DNA of 64,000 nt, taken from Candidatus Melainabacteria bacterium. GTDB lineage: Bacteria > Cyanobacteriota > Vampirovibrionia > Obscuribacterales > Obscuribacteraceae. Both the position numbers and the translations under genes were made by a program. The stretch is from positions 1 to 64,000 of the forward strand of contig PLXC01000042.1 of the NCBI GenBank assembly GCA_003151275.1. Reading direction: 5' to 3'. Below the pieces are notes generated by a model. The model was not told where the DNA came from. It ran no database searches and was given only the letters and a program-made list of their open reading frames with translations. Of this stretch, positions 1 to 8,482 are shown piece by piece; the first letter of the stretch is position 1; each line of letters begins with the position of its first letter.

Positions 1-1551
1 GAGCTGCTTAGCCTTTTCCTGCATGCTGAGACGGAGTTCCTCCAGCTCGATATTTTTCGCTTCCAGCTCGTTATTCTGCTTTGCTTGAGCGCGAGTGCGC
101 TCTTCCAGCTCCTCATTGGTCTGCTGAAGCTCTTCTTGCTGCTGCCTGAGCTCTTCTTCAGAGGCTTGCAGTGATTTAGCCGATGCTTCCAATTTTCTAT
201 TGCCTTCGGTCAACTCTTCTTGTTGGCTCTGTAGTTCCTCAGTCAGCATTTGCTCTTGCTGGAGAAGCTTCTCAGTGCGTTGAGCGGCCTCGATGCTGCT
301 AATCACAACCCCCAGATTGCTCGCTGCCTGGTCAAGATAGTCAAGTTGGACAGCACTGAACCGCTCAAAGGAAGCCTGCTCGATCACAGCCTTGACTTTG
401 CCATCGAAAATGACCGGAACCACCACCACGTTAACCGGACTTGCCTCGCCCACGCCCGAGCTGATCCGTATATAGTCATCAGGAAGATTGTTGACCAGAA
501 TTTTTTGTTTTTCCAGTGCGCACTGACCGACCAAACCCTGCCCGAGCGCAAAGGTGTTGGCCAGGTTTTTGCGTTCGTGGTGGGCGTAGCTAGCGAGAAG
601 GGAAAGATCAGAGGTGCCGTTGGCTGAGTCGAGCACATAGAACATGCCATGCCTTGACTCCATCACAGAAGCGAACTCGCTAAGGATCTTCTGTCCAGCT
701 GCCTGCAGGTCCCTTTCTCCTTGCAGCATCTGGCCGAATCTGGCCAGGTTGCTGTTCAGCCACGACTGACTGGTACTTGCTTCCGAGGAAGCTTTTAGCT
801 TGTCTGCCATCGCATTGAAGGAAAGGCCAAGCTTGGAAAATTCGTCGTTGCCGCTGATAGCAATTCGGTGATTGAGATGACCTTGACCGATTGTGTTCAG
901 GCTTTCTTGCAAATTGCGCACTCCTTTGCTGAAGGACCTGATCAGCGCCAGAGCTGAGGCACCACAGATGGCGACAGCAAGCGCGACACCAATTGTTGTA
1001 AACAGAGAGATGTTGCTTGCCAACCGATCTGCATCAGCCACGCGCTTCTCCAAGAGAGTTCTTTCTTCATCCTCCATTTCGCCGGTTAGAGCACGGTTCT
1101 CGTCCATCAGTTTTTTGCCCAGCTGAGTGGCAACCAGATCAGTTGCGGCTTTGATGCCTTGTGTTTTCCGGACTTCGATGTCTTTTTGGCAAAATGCTAG
1201 CTTGTCTGCATACAGACTTTCTAAGCGATCCAAGCGCTTCTGCTGAATGGGATTGTCGCTGGTGAGGCTCCTGATCTGACTAATTGTTGCCGGAAGCTTG
1301 GCAAGGGCCAAGTTATAAGGCTCGAGAAAAACGTCCTGGCCAGTGAGCACGAAACCACGTTGACCGGTCTCGAGGTCTTTGAGAAGCGAGACGACGCGTT
1401 CCAACTTTTCCAGCACAACATGGGTATGCTCGACCCAGCGCCTGGCCTCGAGAAGTTGGGCATTACTTTGTTGGTAGACAAACCACAACAGGATAAGAGC
1501 AATGAGGCTCAGGGAGAATGCGCCCAACAGTTTGCTTCTTATTGACACCAT
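1..1551 (-). CDS. Sensor protein, CHASE3-HAMP-GAF-coiled coil (5' part only)
   Basis: Reading the minus strand from the ATG at 1551 gives 517 open codons running off the window edge, so the C-terminus is missing. Residues 8-27 form a membrane helix. Residues 30-175 look like an extracytoplasmic CHASE3 sensor with the typical LETGQRGFVLTG stretch. Residues 181-204 are a second helix, about 205-257 a HAMP linker, about 275-422 a GAF domain, and 425 onward a Gln/Glu-rich coiled coil. This architecture is typical of hybrid histidine kinases, which continue into HisKA and HATPase domains and often receivers. The kinase part is therefore inferred, not seen. An AGGTGG ribosome site lies just upstream. 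It has the same CHASE3/HAMP order as the kinase at 59180-61366 but is a different protein. Confidence 0.85.
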   Translation of the reverse strand, partial: MVSIRSKLLGAFSLSLIALILLWFVYQQSNAQLLEARRWVEHTHVVLEKLERVVSLLKDLETGQRGFVLTGQDVFLEPYNLALAKLPATISQIRSLTSDNPIQQKRLDRLESLYADKLAFCQKDIEVRKTQGIKAATDLVATQLGKKLMDENRALTGEMEDEERTLLEKRVADADRLASNISLFTTIGVALAVAICGASALALIRSFSKGVRNLQESLNTIGQGHLNHRIAISGNDEFSKLGLSFNAMADKLKASSEASTSQSWLNSNLARFGQMLQGERDLQAAGQKILSEFASVMESRHGMFYVLDSANGTSDLSLLASYAHHERKNLANTFALGQGLVGQCALEKQKILVNNLPDDYIRISSGVGEASPVNVVVVPVIFDGKVKAVIEQASFERFSAVQLDYLDQAASNLGVVISSIEAAQRTEKLLQQEQMLTEELQSQQEELTEGNRKLEASAKSLQASEEELRQQQEELQQTNEELEERTRAQAKQNNELEAKNIELEELRLSMQEKAKQL

Positions 1552-1587
1552 AGATAGGACCACCTTGCCTAGTGGAAATAACCGGGG

Positions 1588-1629
1588 ATGCCTCTAAGGT
1601 TTACGGTCCTGCATTAAGTGTAGAGGCAT
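1588..1629. promoter_or_regulatory. 9-bp perfect inverted repeat upstream of the sensor gene
   Basis: ATGCCTCTA at 1588-1596 and TAGAGGCAT at 1621-1629 are perfect reverse complements separated by 24 nt. The element lies 37 bp upstream of the sensor-kinase start codon on the minus strand. It could be a hairpin in that gene's leader or an operator. There is no T-run after it, so it is not an obvious terminator. The rest of 1552-1809 shows no gene. Confidence 0.35.
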
Positions 1630-1809
1630 GAAACCGGCTCACGCTTTTCTACCCATGATTCCTTTTAGTTGTACCACCCAAACCTACGTATATATCTTGG
1701 CGGAGCACATTCGGGCAACGCTCACCGACATCTTGTGATTAACAATGCTATCAGTCACGATTGGTTATTGAATGATCAACCCATGCCGGATTTGTACGCA
1801 GGTACACCT

Positions 1810-2237
1810 CTATGTTATGCACCGTGGGTAATGGCATAGGAACTGGCGATGGCGAAATGATTCCTCCCTCCATTCAAGCTCCTCCGCAGGAAATGTCTGG
1901 TGGAATTTTTGGAGCATTACGACTGCACCGAACGCTATTGCTGACGCATAGGGTTTCAGCCCTGGGATATCACCTAAGTATCCGGCTAAGGTATCAGATA
2001 CGGTGGCACCACTGAAAACGCCGGTCAATATAGCTGTGCCGGTCATGGCGATTTGGACCGTTGCTAGAAAGCAGTGAGGATGATTTGCTAAGGCAAGAGC
2101 AGCTGGTTGCCTTCTTTCGCCCACTGCTTCAAGCGTGCTTTCCGCGAGGATACTAAGGCCATTTCGGAGATAGCGAAGATGCCATTGCACAAGATCAGCA
2201 GAAATATAATGAGAATTTCGGTTTGAGGATGTGGCAT
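1810..2237 (-). pseudogene. Frameshifted, truncated CNNM/HlyC-CorC (DUF21) membrane protein remnant
   Basis: From an ATG at 2237 the minus strand encodes a typical DUF21 N-terminus: a membrane helix, then NGIFAISEMALVSSRKARLK, then a stop. Close to that stop the neighbouring frame takes over with ALALANHPHCFLATVQIAM and a GVFSGATV...IPGLKPYASAIAFG stretch. These are the next parts of the same domain in intact family members. One or two bases have been gained or lost near 2115. After the AFGAVV stretch the similarity ends, so the rest of the domain, the CBS pair and the CorC_HlyC domain are absent. Intact members are usually above 400 residues and are linked to Mg/Co or Na transport. The gene lies next to an MgtC-family gene. 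Confidence 0.75.
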
Positions 2238-2394
2238 AGGTCAATCCGGTTTCCTGGACTGATTCTCCTGACTACTTAAATGACTTTACGATATGTACCC
2301 ATTTTCGTCCTAGCGCTTTTATCTTGGAATTGAGATTAATGGCGCTCGCAATTGAGAGCCAAAGCCGTTTTCGTTCGGTCCTGCTTGCCGTAGT

Positions 2395-3210
2395 TTGCAA
2401 TACATCTCTTGCAATAACTTGCAATTCACCAGAGAATGGTTGGTCGGTTGCTTGGAGCCTCTCGTGCATCTTGAATTTCAAATTATTTGTATTCGCTTAT
2501 TCGCGGCAATGTTTTGCGGCGCTTTGCTTGGCATTGAACGCGAGCGCACGGAACATGCTGCAGGGCTGCGCACTCATGCGCTTGTTTGTGTGAGCTCCTG
2601 CTTGCTGATGATCGTCTCTGCTTTTGGCTTTACCGATGCAATCCAGCAAGGAGCCAGCCAATTGGATCCAAGCAGAGTAGCAGCTCAAGTAGTGAGTGGA
2701 ATCGGTTTTTTGGGAGCCGGCGTAATAATGTTCCGGCAAAACTCGGTAAGCGGGTTAAATACCGCGGCGAGCATATGGTCGTCGGCGGCCATTGGTCTTG
2801 CCTGCGGTGGCGGACTTTTTAGTGCGGCGCTACTTACAGTTTTCATTTTGCTCATGGTGCAGACCGTTTGGCGAAAATTTGAACATCGCTTCTTTTTTCA
2901 TTCCAGCACCGTGACCCTGACGGTAAGAAAACACTGCATCCAAGATATTGAAAAAGTCATGCATGAGTCAGGCGTACGCCTGAAATCTCTCAGCATGATC
3001 GTCAAAGGTCAGGATTTCACAGGCCCGGACGACAGGCGCGAGATTAAGCTCGTACTGGAAAATGCTCCGCAGAAGTCTGCAGTGTTGTTCATTGAGAAGT
3101 TGCACTTGATAGACGGCGTTGATAAATTGGAATATGAAGAATCTGGTGCCAAAATGGTGAAGGCAGGAGAACACGCCCACAGAGGATCTGAAGAATCGGG
3201 AGCACCGTGA
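2395..3210 (+). CDS. MgtC/SapB family membrane protein
   Basis: The N-terminal part contains the MgtC signature: a GALLGIERER motif, then GLRTHALV, then VVSGIGFLGAGVIM and GLNTAASIWSSAAIGLACGGG, with about four or five membrane helices in the first 165 residues. The C-terminal 100 residues form a soluble domain resembling the ACT-like tail of MgtC proteins. The family is linked to magnesium homeostasis, acid tolerance and, in pathogens, control of membrane ATP synthase; its function here is inferred. There is no ATG at the start. The longest reading begins with TTG at 2395; another TTG at 2440, just before the EPLVHLEFQ helix, fits the family start better. The gene converges on the metalloprotease gene with only 12 bp between them. 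Confidence 0.85.
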   Translation: MQYISCNNLQFTREWLVGCLEPLVHLEFQIICIRLFAAMFCGALLGIERERTEHAAGLRTHALVCVSSCLLMIVSAFGFTDAIQQGASQLDPSRVAAQVVSGIGFLGAGVIMFRQNSVSGLNTAASIWSSAAIGLACGGGLFSAALLTVFILLMVQTVWRKFEHRFFFHSSTVTLTVRKHCIQDIEKVMHESGVRLKSLSMIVKGQDFTGPDDRREIKLVLENAPQKSAVLFIEKLHLIDGVDKLEYEESGAKMVKAGEHAHRGSEESGAP

Positions 3211-3222
3211 TTGGTGCATCGG

Positions 3223-4782
3223 TCAGCGCTGATACTGAAATTGTTGATTCGGCGGCCGGTAAGGTTGTTGCGACGGTGCTTGTGGGAATGGTAGCGGCTG
3301 CTGATAATAAGGGTTTTGCTGGTAGGGCTGTTGGAACGGTTGAGCTGATGGGTTAGACATATAAGGATTGGGCATGTACGGATTTCTGATGTATGGATTT
3401 GGCATGTAAGTGGGCGTGCTTTGCGAATTCCCACTAAAAGAATACGGCTGCATATTTGAATATCCTGGCTGTTGACCAATTGAATTTTGCTGATATAAGT
3501 TGCCTGTTGCCTGATTTTGCTGATAGGGTAATTGCGCAAACGGTGGCATTGGTCCACGGTTACTATTCATTGCGTAAGGCATTTGCTGTACATTCTGTGG
3601 CGTAAAAGAATAGAGCCTTACGATAGTACTTTTGTCCCGATGCGAAAGTGCCGGCAGCTGTCGCGCGGATGTTGAAAAATACATCGTGTCGGCTGAATTG
3701 GAAGAGTGCCCGCCGAGACCCAGGGCATGACCAATTTCATGCAGGCATACGCCTTCCATGTCGTCTTCGGCTATCGGTTCTCCGGTCTCGCGGCTCACAG
3801 TCAATAACATTATGTCGGCACTGCGGATGGTGCCAATTTGCGCCCCCGGTATAACAGCAGTCATGACACGTGTAATTCCTTGCTCTACGTGCACACCATC
3901 GTGAGCCGAGACTTTATCAGGTTTGTTAGTCCAGCGGATGGTGATGTCAGCCTGCTTGCTTTTAGACACGAACTGTGTCTGCAGTAAGCCTCCGCTAGCT
4001 TTGTTCCACGCATCGAACGACGACTCGAGCATTCGCATACTATCTGTGGGAACGCCTGGAATTCCCTCGGATTTTTCAACAAAAACTTTCAGTGGAAAAC
4101 TTTGACGCGGCCAGCGACCAGCTCCATGTTGCACGACCAAAGCATCGAGATAATCCGCTGCATGAATGCTTTGCGAGCCGTTTAAACCCGCTTGTTCCCC
4201 TAGTTTTTTGTATAATCCCTGAGCCTCTTGCACGCGTTTTGGATCGCTTGGATTTGTTTGCAGATATTGACGAACCCATTCACGCGCTTTGTCGTAGTCA
4301 CCAAGATCTTTGTAAGCAATAGCAATATTCCAAGTCAGATCAGTTGACTTGGGATCGAATTGCATAGCTGATTTGTTTTCAGCGATCGCTTCTTCCAAGT
4401 CCCCAAGCTGCTGATCGACGAAGGCTAGATTTGAATGCAGAGCGCCTGAATTCGTCGTCGGATCGAGGGTAGCCGCCTCCTTCAACATCCTGCGCGCTTC
4501 CACAAACTTCTTGTCTTTGATTAGCGGTTCGACTTCTTTCAGAGTGTTGTATACACGTTCTTCTCTATCATGGAGGCTCGCGTCGTCTGCACCCGAACTT
4601 TGAGCGAATGCATTGCTAGCGCATGACAGAGCAATGTTTATGCTCACTGAAACAAGGATAGCGCACACGCGAGACCCAAGGCGCTTTGTTTTTAGCTTTT
4701 CGAATGACGACACGCTTTTACAGATACTTTCGACCTCACGTAGGCATACAGTTAGCTTTTGGTAGGAGGTTGCCTTTAGCAC
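3223..4782 (-). CDS. Secreted TPR-matrixin (M10-like) metalloprotease with Pro/Gln-rich tail
   Basis: A signal-type hydrophobic segment at about 37-60 ends in NAFAQ. Residues 70-200 form TPR-like helical repeats. Residues 225-395 form a matrixin-type zinc protease domain with HEIGHALGLGGHS at 348-360. The two histidines of HEIGH bind zinc, E349 is the general base, and M367 (ADTMY) fits the Met-turn. The third histidine is one residue further away than in classical HExxHxxGxxH, a spacing I associate with cyanobacterial members. The last 120 residues are rich in Pro, Gln, Asn and Tyr with imperfect PNPY units and are probably disordered. The longest reading starts with GTG at 4782; a second GTG at 4713 would give a more normal signal peptide. 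It is likely a periplasmic or secreted protease. Substrate unknown. Confidence 0.8.
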   Translation of the reverse strand: MLKATSYQKLTVCLREVESICKSVSSFEKLKTKRLGSRVCAILVSVSINIALSCASNAFAQSSGADDASLHDREERVYNTLKEVEPLIKDKKFVEARRMLKEAATLDPTTNSGALHSNLAFVDQQLGDLEEAIAENKSAMQFDPKSTDLTWNIAIAYKDLGDYDKAREWVRQYLQTNPSDPKRVQEAQGLYKKLGEQAGLNGSQSIHAADYLDALVVQHGAGRWPRQSFPLKVFVEKSEGIPGVPTDSMRMLESSFDAWNKASGGLLQTQFVSKSKQADITIRWTNKPDKVSAHDGVHVEQGITRVMTAVIPGAQIGTIRSADIMLLTVSRETGEPIAEDDMEGVCLHEIGHALGLGGHSSNSADTMYFSTSARQLPALSHRDKSTIVRLYSFTPQNVQQMPYAMNSNRGPMPPFAQLPYQQNQATGNLYQQNSIGQQPGYSNMQPYSFSGNSQSTPTYMPNPYIRNPYMPNPYMSNPSAQPFQQPYQQNPYYQQPLPFPQAPSQQPYRPPNQQFQYQR

Positions 4783-4934
4783 CGACCACCACGTTCACTT
4801 TATACCCGGGTCGAGGGTCCTCAGTTGCACTGGTATATTGTGACTAAATCCTTGAATTTTGGAAGCGATGCCATATCTTTAGTCCGAGTAGGTACACTCT
4901 GTACACAAGATTCCGGAATTCCAAGGCTGCCTTA

Positions 4935-6083
4935 ATGTCAAGTTCCATAACATTCGAAACAGAAGCCGTGTGTCAGTGGTCCGGCGCTAGAGCCGCTCGT
5001 CTCAACACACCACACGGAGCAGTTAGCACGCCGGTATTTATGCCGGTCGCGACCAACGCCTCGCTTCGGTCAATGAATTTTACTGACGTTGTAGATTGCG
5101 GTGCCGAAATTATTCTATCCAACGCTTACCATCTCTACCTGCGCCCGGGACACGAGCTCATCGAAAGCGCCGGCGGACTGCATAAGTTTATGTCGTGGAC
5201 TATGCCGATACTTACCGATTCCGGTGGCTTTCAAGTTTTTAGCCTGGATGAACTTCGTCGCATCGCCGATGATGGCGTGCATTTTCGAGATCATAGAAGC
5301 GGACGCGCTCATTTTATAAGTCCAGCGATCTCGATGGAAATTCAAAATGCGATCGGCGCTGACATCATCATGGCTTTCGATGAATGTGTAAAGAATCCAG
5401 CCACTTATGCCGAAGCGGAAGCGGCTATGGAACGTACGCACCGCTGGCTAGAAATTTGCGAGGCAACGCATACTCGCAAGGACACACAAGCTCTGTTCGG
5501 GATTATTCAGGGAAGCATGTACGAAGACCTGCGCCGAAAGTCCGCTGAAGTGGTCACTTCTTTCGATTTGCCTGGTTACGCAATCGGCGGCGTCGCCGTC
5601 GGCGAAGCGCGAAGCGAAATCGAAAGAATCGTCAAATTCACAACACCGCTAATGCCAGCGCACAAGCCTCGATATTTGATGGGAATTGGAACACCATGGG
5701 ATATTCTCTTTGCCATCAAGTGTGGTATCGATATGTTTGACTGTGTTGCGCCTACAATGTTAGCCAGGCATGGATCGGTGTTTACCGCCAAGGGCCGCAT
5801 ATCCGTTAAAACAGCTGCTTTCAGAAGAGACTTTGGACCAATTGATGAAACGTGCGATTGCTACACCTGCAAATTTCATAGCCGCGCTTACCTGCACCAC
5901 CTAATTCGGGCCAAAGAATATTCAGGAGCTACATTGGCGGCAATTCACAATGTTCGCTATCTGATCAGAGAGGCAACTAACGCTCGCCAGGCTATTCTCG
6001 ATGGCAATTTCCGCGAGTATTTCGAACGACTCGCACCAATTCTCATTCAGCAGAATGAAGATAGAGCTTTTCTGCAGCACTAG
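4935..6083 (+). CDS. tgt: Queuine/preQ1 tRNA-ribosyltransferase
   Basis: TGT exchanges guanine at the wobble position of GUN-anticodon tRNAs for preQ1. The 382 residues match the family's usual length. The TDSGGFQ motif carries the base-binding Asp (D95), GGVAVGE is present, and GIDMFDC (264-270) holds the catalytic Asp. The zinc site is CDCYTC (C307, C309, C312) plus a histidine near 339. The usual PTR after FDCV is PTM here, a small departure. The start ATG follows an AAGG about 10 bases upstream. No other queuosine gene is adjacent. The gene is transcribed away from the metalloprotease gene; the 152-bp gap between them must hold both promoters, and I could not pick a convincing -35/-10 pair. 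Confidence 0.95.
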   Translation: MSSSITFETEAVCQWSGARAARLNTPHGAVSTPVFMPVATNASLRSMNFTDVVDCGAEIILSNAYHLYLRPGHELIESAGGLHKFMSWTMPILTDSGGFQVFSLDELRRIADDGVHFRDHRSGRAHFISPAISMEIQNAIGADIIMAFDECVKNPATYAEAEAAMERTHRWLEICEATHTRKDTQALFGIIQGSMYEDLRRKSAEVVTSFDLPGYAIGGVAVGEARSEIERIVKFTTPLMPAHKPRYLMGIGTPWDILFAIKCGIDMFDCVAPTMLARHGSVFTAKGRISVKTAAFRRDFGPIDETCDCYTCKFHSRAYLHHLIRAKEYSGATLAAIHNVRYLIREATNARQAILDGNFREYFERLAPILIQQNEDRAFLQH

Positions 6084-6147
6084 TTAAAACCTCACCAAGT
6101 GAATGTTAGCTCGCCCATTATATTTCAAATCGGTTTGGCATAGCATT

Positions 6148-7224
6148 TCAAGCGTGCTGCTTAGTCGTTGTTGTTGCTGGAGCGCTAGCTGTCTGGGGCG
6201 CCGGAGCGTTATAAGTTTTTTGCAGGAGGGGCTCCACTATCTGCGTCGCTGACCCGTCGCCCGAATGCCCCTTTCCAAACGCACTAGTAAATCCGATTTC
6301 CAGATGGGGACCTGTGGACATGCCGACAATTCCCGCTCCCACTTCGCCTATTTGTTGCCCCGCGTGGACAACGCCTCCCTTTCCACCATTAATCTCAGCA
6401 CCAGGCCCAGCATGACCGTAATAAACATCTCTGCCGGCCAGCGCCCCGGATGTTATGTGCAGCACTGGCACGGTAGGACTTCCATTATCAAAGCCTTGAA
6501 CATGCTGATATGAAACCGTTCCATCGGCAATTGCATATAGAGGACTATGACCTGGCGCTGTTATGTCTACACCCTGGTCGGGGCTCCAGCTGCCTGGAGC
6601 GCCTGCTACCGACTTTTGCAGCGGAAAGGCTAAACCGTTGACGCTGCCAATATCTGGCCCTGGAGGTGGACTTACTCCGCTATCTGAAGCGCCACCGCCG
6701 CCGCCAATAGAGCTGCCGCCGCCAATAGAGCTGCCACCGCCACCACTGGAGCCACCACCATCGCTACCGACGCCTCCACCGCCTCCACCGCCTCCACCGC
6801 CACCACCACTGGAGCCACCACCATCGCTACCAGCGCCGCCACCGCCACCGCTGCTACCACCACCACCACCGCTGCTGTCTCCATTGGGACTGATCCAAGG
6901 TTGTTCAGACGACGGAGAAGACTGAGAAGATGAGCCAGGTGGGGTAGAACCATCCGCCGGAGGAGTAGGGAGAGGACCTATTTTGAATCCATCCAACGCT
7001 GTGGGGTCTGCGGAAATTATGTCAAGTTTTGGCAGCAGTCCCTGGTCTTGAAGATCCTTATTTAACTTATCCAGATCTGTTTTAAATTGTGCAGTAGATT
7101 CATGACTTTGCAGCTGCTGCAGCTCTTTGAAGATGGGCTGCATATCGTTTGGATTAGTCTTGAAATCTTGAACGATGTTCTTTTCAGTAGCCGAAAAGTC
7201 CGCATGATCAGTATGAGCAGACAT
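6148..7224 (-). CDS. M23-like (lysostaphin-fold) protein with glycine-rich linker
   Basis: The 358-residue product has no signal peptide. Residues 1-90 are helical and charged. About 115-190 are almost entirely Gly and Ser in runs such as SGGGGG. About 200-335 resemble an M23/LytM fold: DQGVDITAPGHSPLYAIADG, then VYYGHAG, then GPHLEIGF. In classical LytM the motifs are HxGxD and HxH. Here the first histidine is Asp and the last is Glu, as in a known DQGVD-type subgroup, so peptidase activity is doubtful. It may bind peptidoglycan without cutting it. A good AGGAG site precedes the ATG. The gene converges with tgt. The slipped GGN repeats may vary in length between strains. Confidence 0.7.
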   Translation of the reverse strand: MSAHTDHADFSATEKNIVQDFKTNPNDMQPIFKELQQLQSHESTAQFKTDLDKLNKDLQDQGLLPKLDIISADPTALDGFKIGPLPTPPADGSTPPGSSSQSSPSSEQPWISPNGDSSGGGGGSSGGGGGAGSDGGGSSGGGGGGGGGGGGVGSDGGGSSGGGGSSIGGGSSIGGGGGASDSGVSPPPGPDIGSVNGLAFPLQKSVAGAPGSWSPDQGVDITAPGHSPLYAIADGTVSYQHVQGFDNGSPTVPVLHITSGALAGRDVYYGHAGPGAEINGGKGGVVHAGQQIGEVGAGIVGMSTGPHLEIGFTSAFGKGHSGDGSATQIVEPLLQKTYNAPAPQTASAPATTTTKQHA

Positions 7225-7391
7225 GGTAAGTGACTCCTAGGAGGGAGCTGATTCGCATCACAGATAGTTCGGAAGCAGGGATACTTCGTTGCCGGGAAAG
7301 ACTTCTAAAACAGCAGTCTTCGAGAGGCAAGCCGAACCATAGTTAGGCGGTTGTTTTTATTAAGGGCTCCTAGATTATATACGCGCCATGA

Positions 7392-7739
7392 TTGTTGTCA
7401 AGTCTGAATCTTCTTGAAGTGAGTCTGAGCGAAGTTCCTCGGTCTCAAGGCCCTCTCTGTCCTAATTTTGACGATTCATTTATGGGCGCACTCGCTCAGA
7501 CAGAAATCGGTCGAGAGCCTCTTACATTGGCTTGCTTTCGCTTTTCCGAATTTGTTGAAAATACTCGACCTCATCTTGAACCCAAAGCAAAGCAAAAAGG
7601 GACAGTTACTGCTCAGTTGGTGAGTGATTATGTTTCTTTTGCTGGGCATGCTCACATTGGAAACTCGTGTGCCATGACCGTAGCTAATTCGGGGTTGATC
7701 GGGCTATTACTTCCATATTTGCTGATAAACTTCTCTTAA
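7392..7739 (+). CDS. Weakly supported orphan open reading frame
   Basis: The 115-codon frame has only a TTG at its beginning; the first ATG is at 7482 and would give 85 residues. I recognise no domain. The last part is hydrophobic (GLIGLLLPYLLINF), which could be a membrane anchor. No clear ribosome site precedes either start. It is the only long frame in the 622-bp stretch 7225-7846, which otherwise shows no gene. It could be a real orphan or chance. Confidence 0.25.
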   Translation: MLSSLNLLEVSLSEVPRSQGPLCPNFDDSFMGALAQTEIGREPLTLACFRFSEFVENTRPHLEPKAKQKGTVTAQLVSDYVSFAGHAHIGNSCAMTVANSGLIGLLLPYLLINFS

Positions 7740-7846
7740 ACGTCCTAATTAGTTATCCAAGGTTTTGGATGGTGAATCCAGACCCTTGAGAGTTTCAAGA
7801 GTGACAATTTGAGCCGGTGTTATATATTTACTAAAGGAGATCAATT

Positions 7847-7963
7847 ATGCCCGAACCTTTTAATAATCCAATGGTCTTAACGTGCGTGTTAGCAATGCCT
7901 GTGGCAATTATCGGTCTTGCCGTGTTCTGGAAGAAGTATAAGGAGAAAAAGGCTGCCAAGTGA
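7847..7963 (+). CDS. 38-residue single-helix membrane protein
   Basis: ATG at 7847 is preceded at ideal spacing by AAAGGAGATC, one of the best ribosome sites in the window. The peptide has a short N-terminus (MPEPFNNP), one membrane helix of about 20 residues (VLTCVLAMPVAIIGLAVF) and a basic tail (KKYKEKKAAK). That layout suggests a small inner-membrane protein with the tail in the cytoplasm. A strong hairpin 85 bp downstream fits a stand-alone transcript. No family recognised. The combination of ribosome site, topology and terminator makes it a convincing small gene that length cut-offs would miss. Confidence 0.7.
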   Translation: MPEPFNNPMVLTCVLAMPVAIIGLAVFWKKYKEKKAAK

Positions 7964-8047
7964 TTGGAGGCTGCTTAATACACACCGAGCAACAGCAATA
8001 GCGATGCGCAGTTAGTAAAAACGCGGCTCAGTTTCGAACCTCAATTT

Positions 8048-8095
8048 CCCCTTCATTAGAACAAATCATTTCTGTTCTGGTGGAGGGGATGTTTT
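8048..8095 (+). terminator. Strong 16-bp hairpin followed by TTTT
   Basis: The arms 8048-8063 (CCCCTTCATTAGAACA) and 8073-8088 (TGTTCTGGTGGAGGGG) pair along all 16 positions, with three G-U wobbles and a 9-nt loop. ATG and then TTTT follow. It lies 85 bp after the 38-residue gene and most likely ends its transcript. Confidence 0.65.
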
Positions 8096-8266
8096 ATGAG
8101 CTGAGTAACCAATGACTCGAGGCGCCATATGTTGAGATTTAGAGTATGCAGCTTCAGCACATCATTTCGTTAATCATGTCTTGAGTAACAGGTGTGGAGT
8201 GGATAAGTAGTGAGTTGTACTGCGATCTGTCACCGCAGGCGATGCATAAACGCTTGTATCTGTTAA

Positions 8267-8431
8267 CGTGATCTCGATCCAAGTGTCTTTAAAAGTGCGG
8301 AAATATATGCTTTTAATGCAGACGATGGCAATTCGGAATTTGCATACATGATGGGATATTTGCAAGAGTTGACGTCATTCTTCAAATCAGCGGCGGCGGA
8401 CAATCGCCCCATCGTCATTTCACTGACATGA
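8267..8431 (+). pseudogene. Possible 3' remnant of a gene without a start
   Basis: Between a stop at 8264 and TGA at 8429 lies a 54-codon frame with protein-like composition, including SAEIYAFNADDGNSEFAYM and TSFFKSAAADNRPIVISL. It has no usable upstream start or ribosome site. It could be the tail of a decayed gene or chance. Nothing else is visible in 8096-8482. Confidence 0.2.
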
Positions 8432-8482
8432 TTATAGAAGCAATGTTATAAACGTTGGTCGTATAGATTCGGTGGAGAACAC

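Noticed and set aside
3009..3557. 182-codon minus-strand frame overlapping the MgtC and metalloprotease genes
   Set aside because: It overlaps two well-supported genes in another frame, and its sequence is the proline/tyrosine-rich tail read out of frame.
6563..6953. Proline-rich plus-strand frame and valine/alanine-rich minus-strand frame
   Set aside because: They are shadows of the glycine-rich linker of the M23-like protein.
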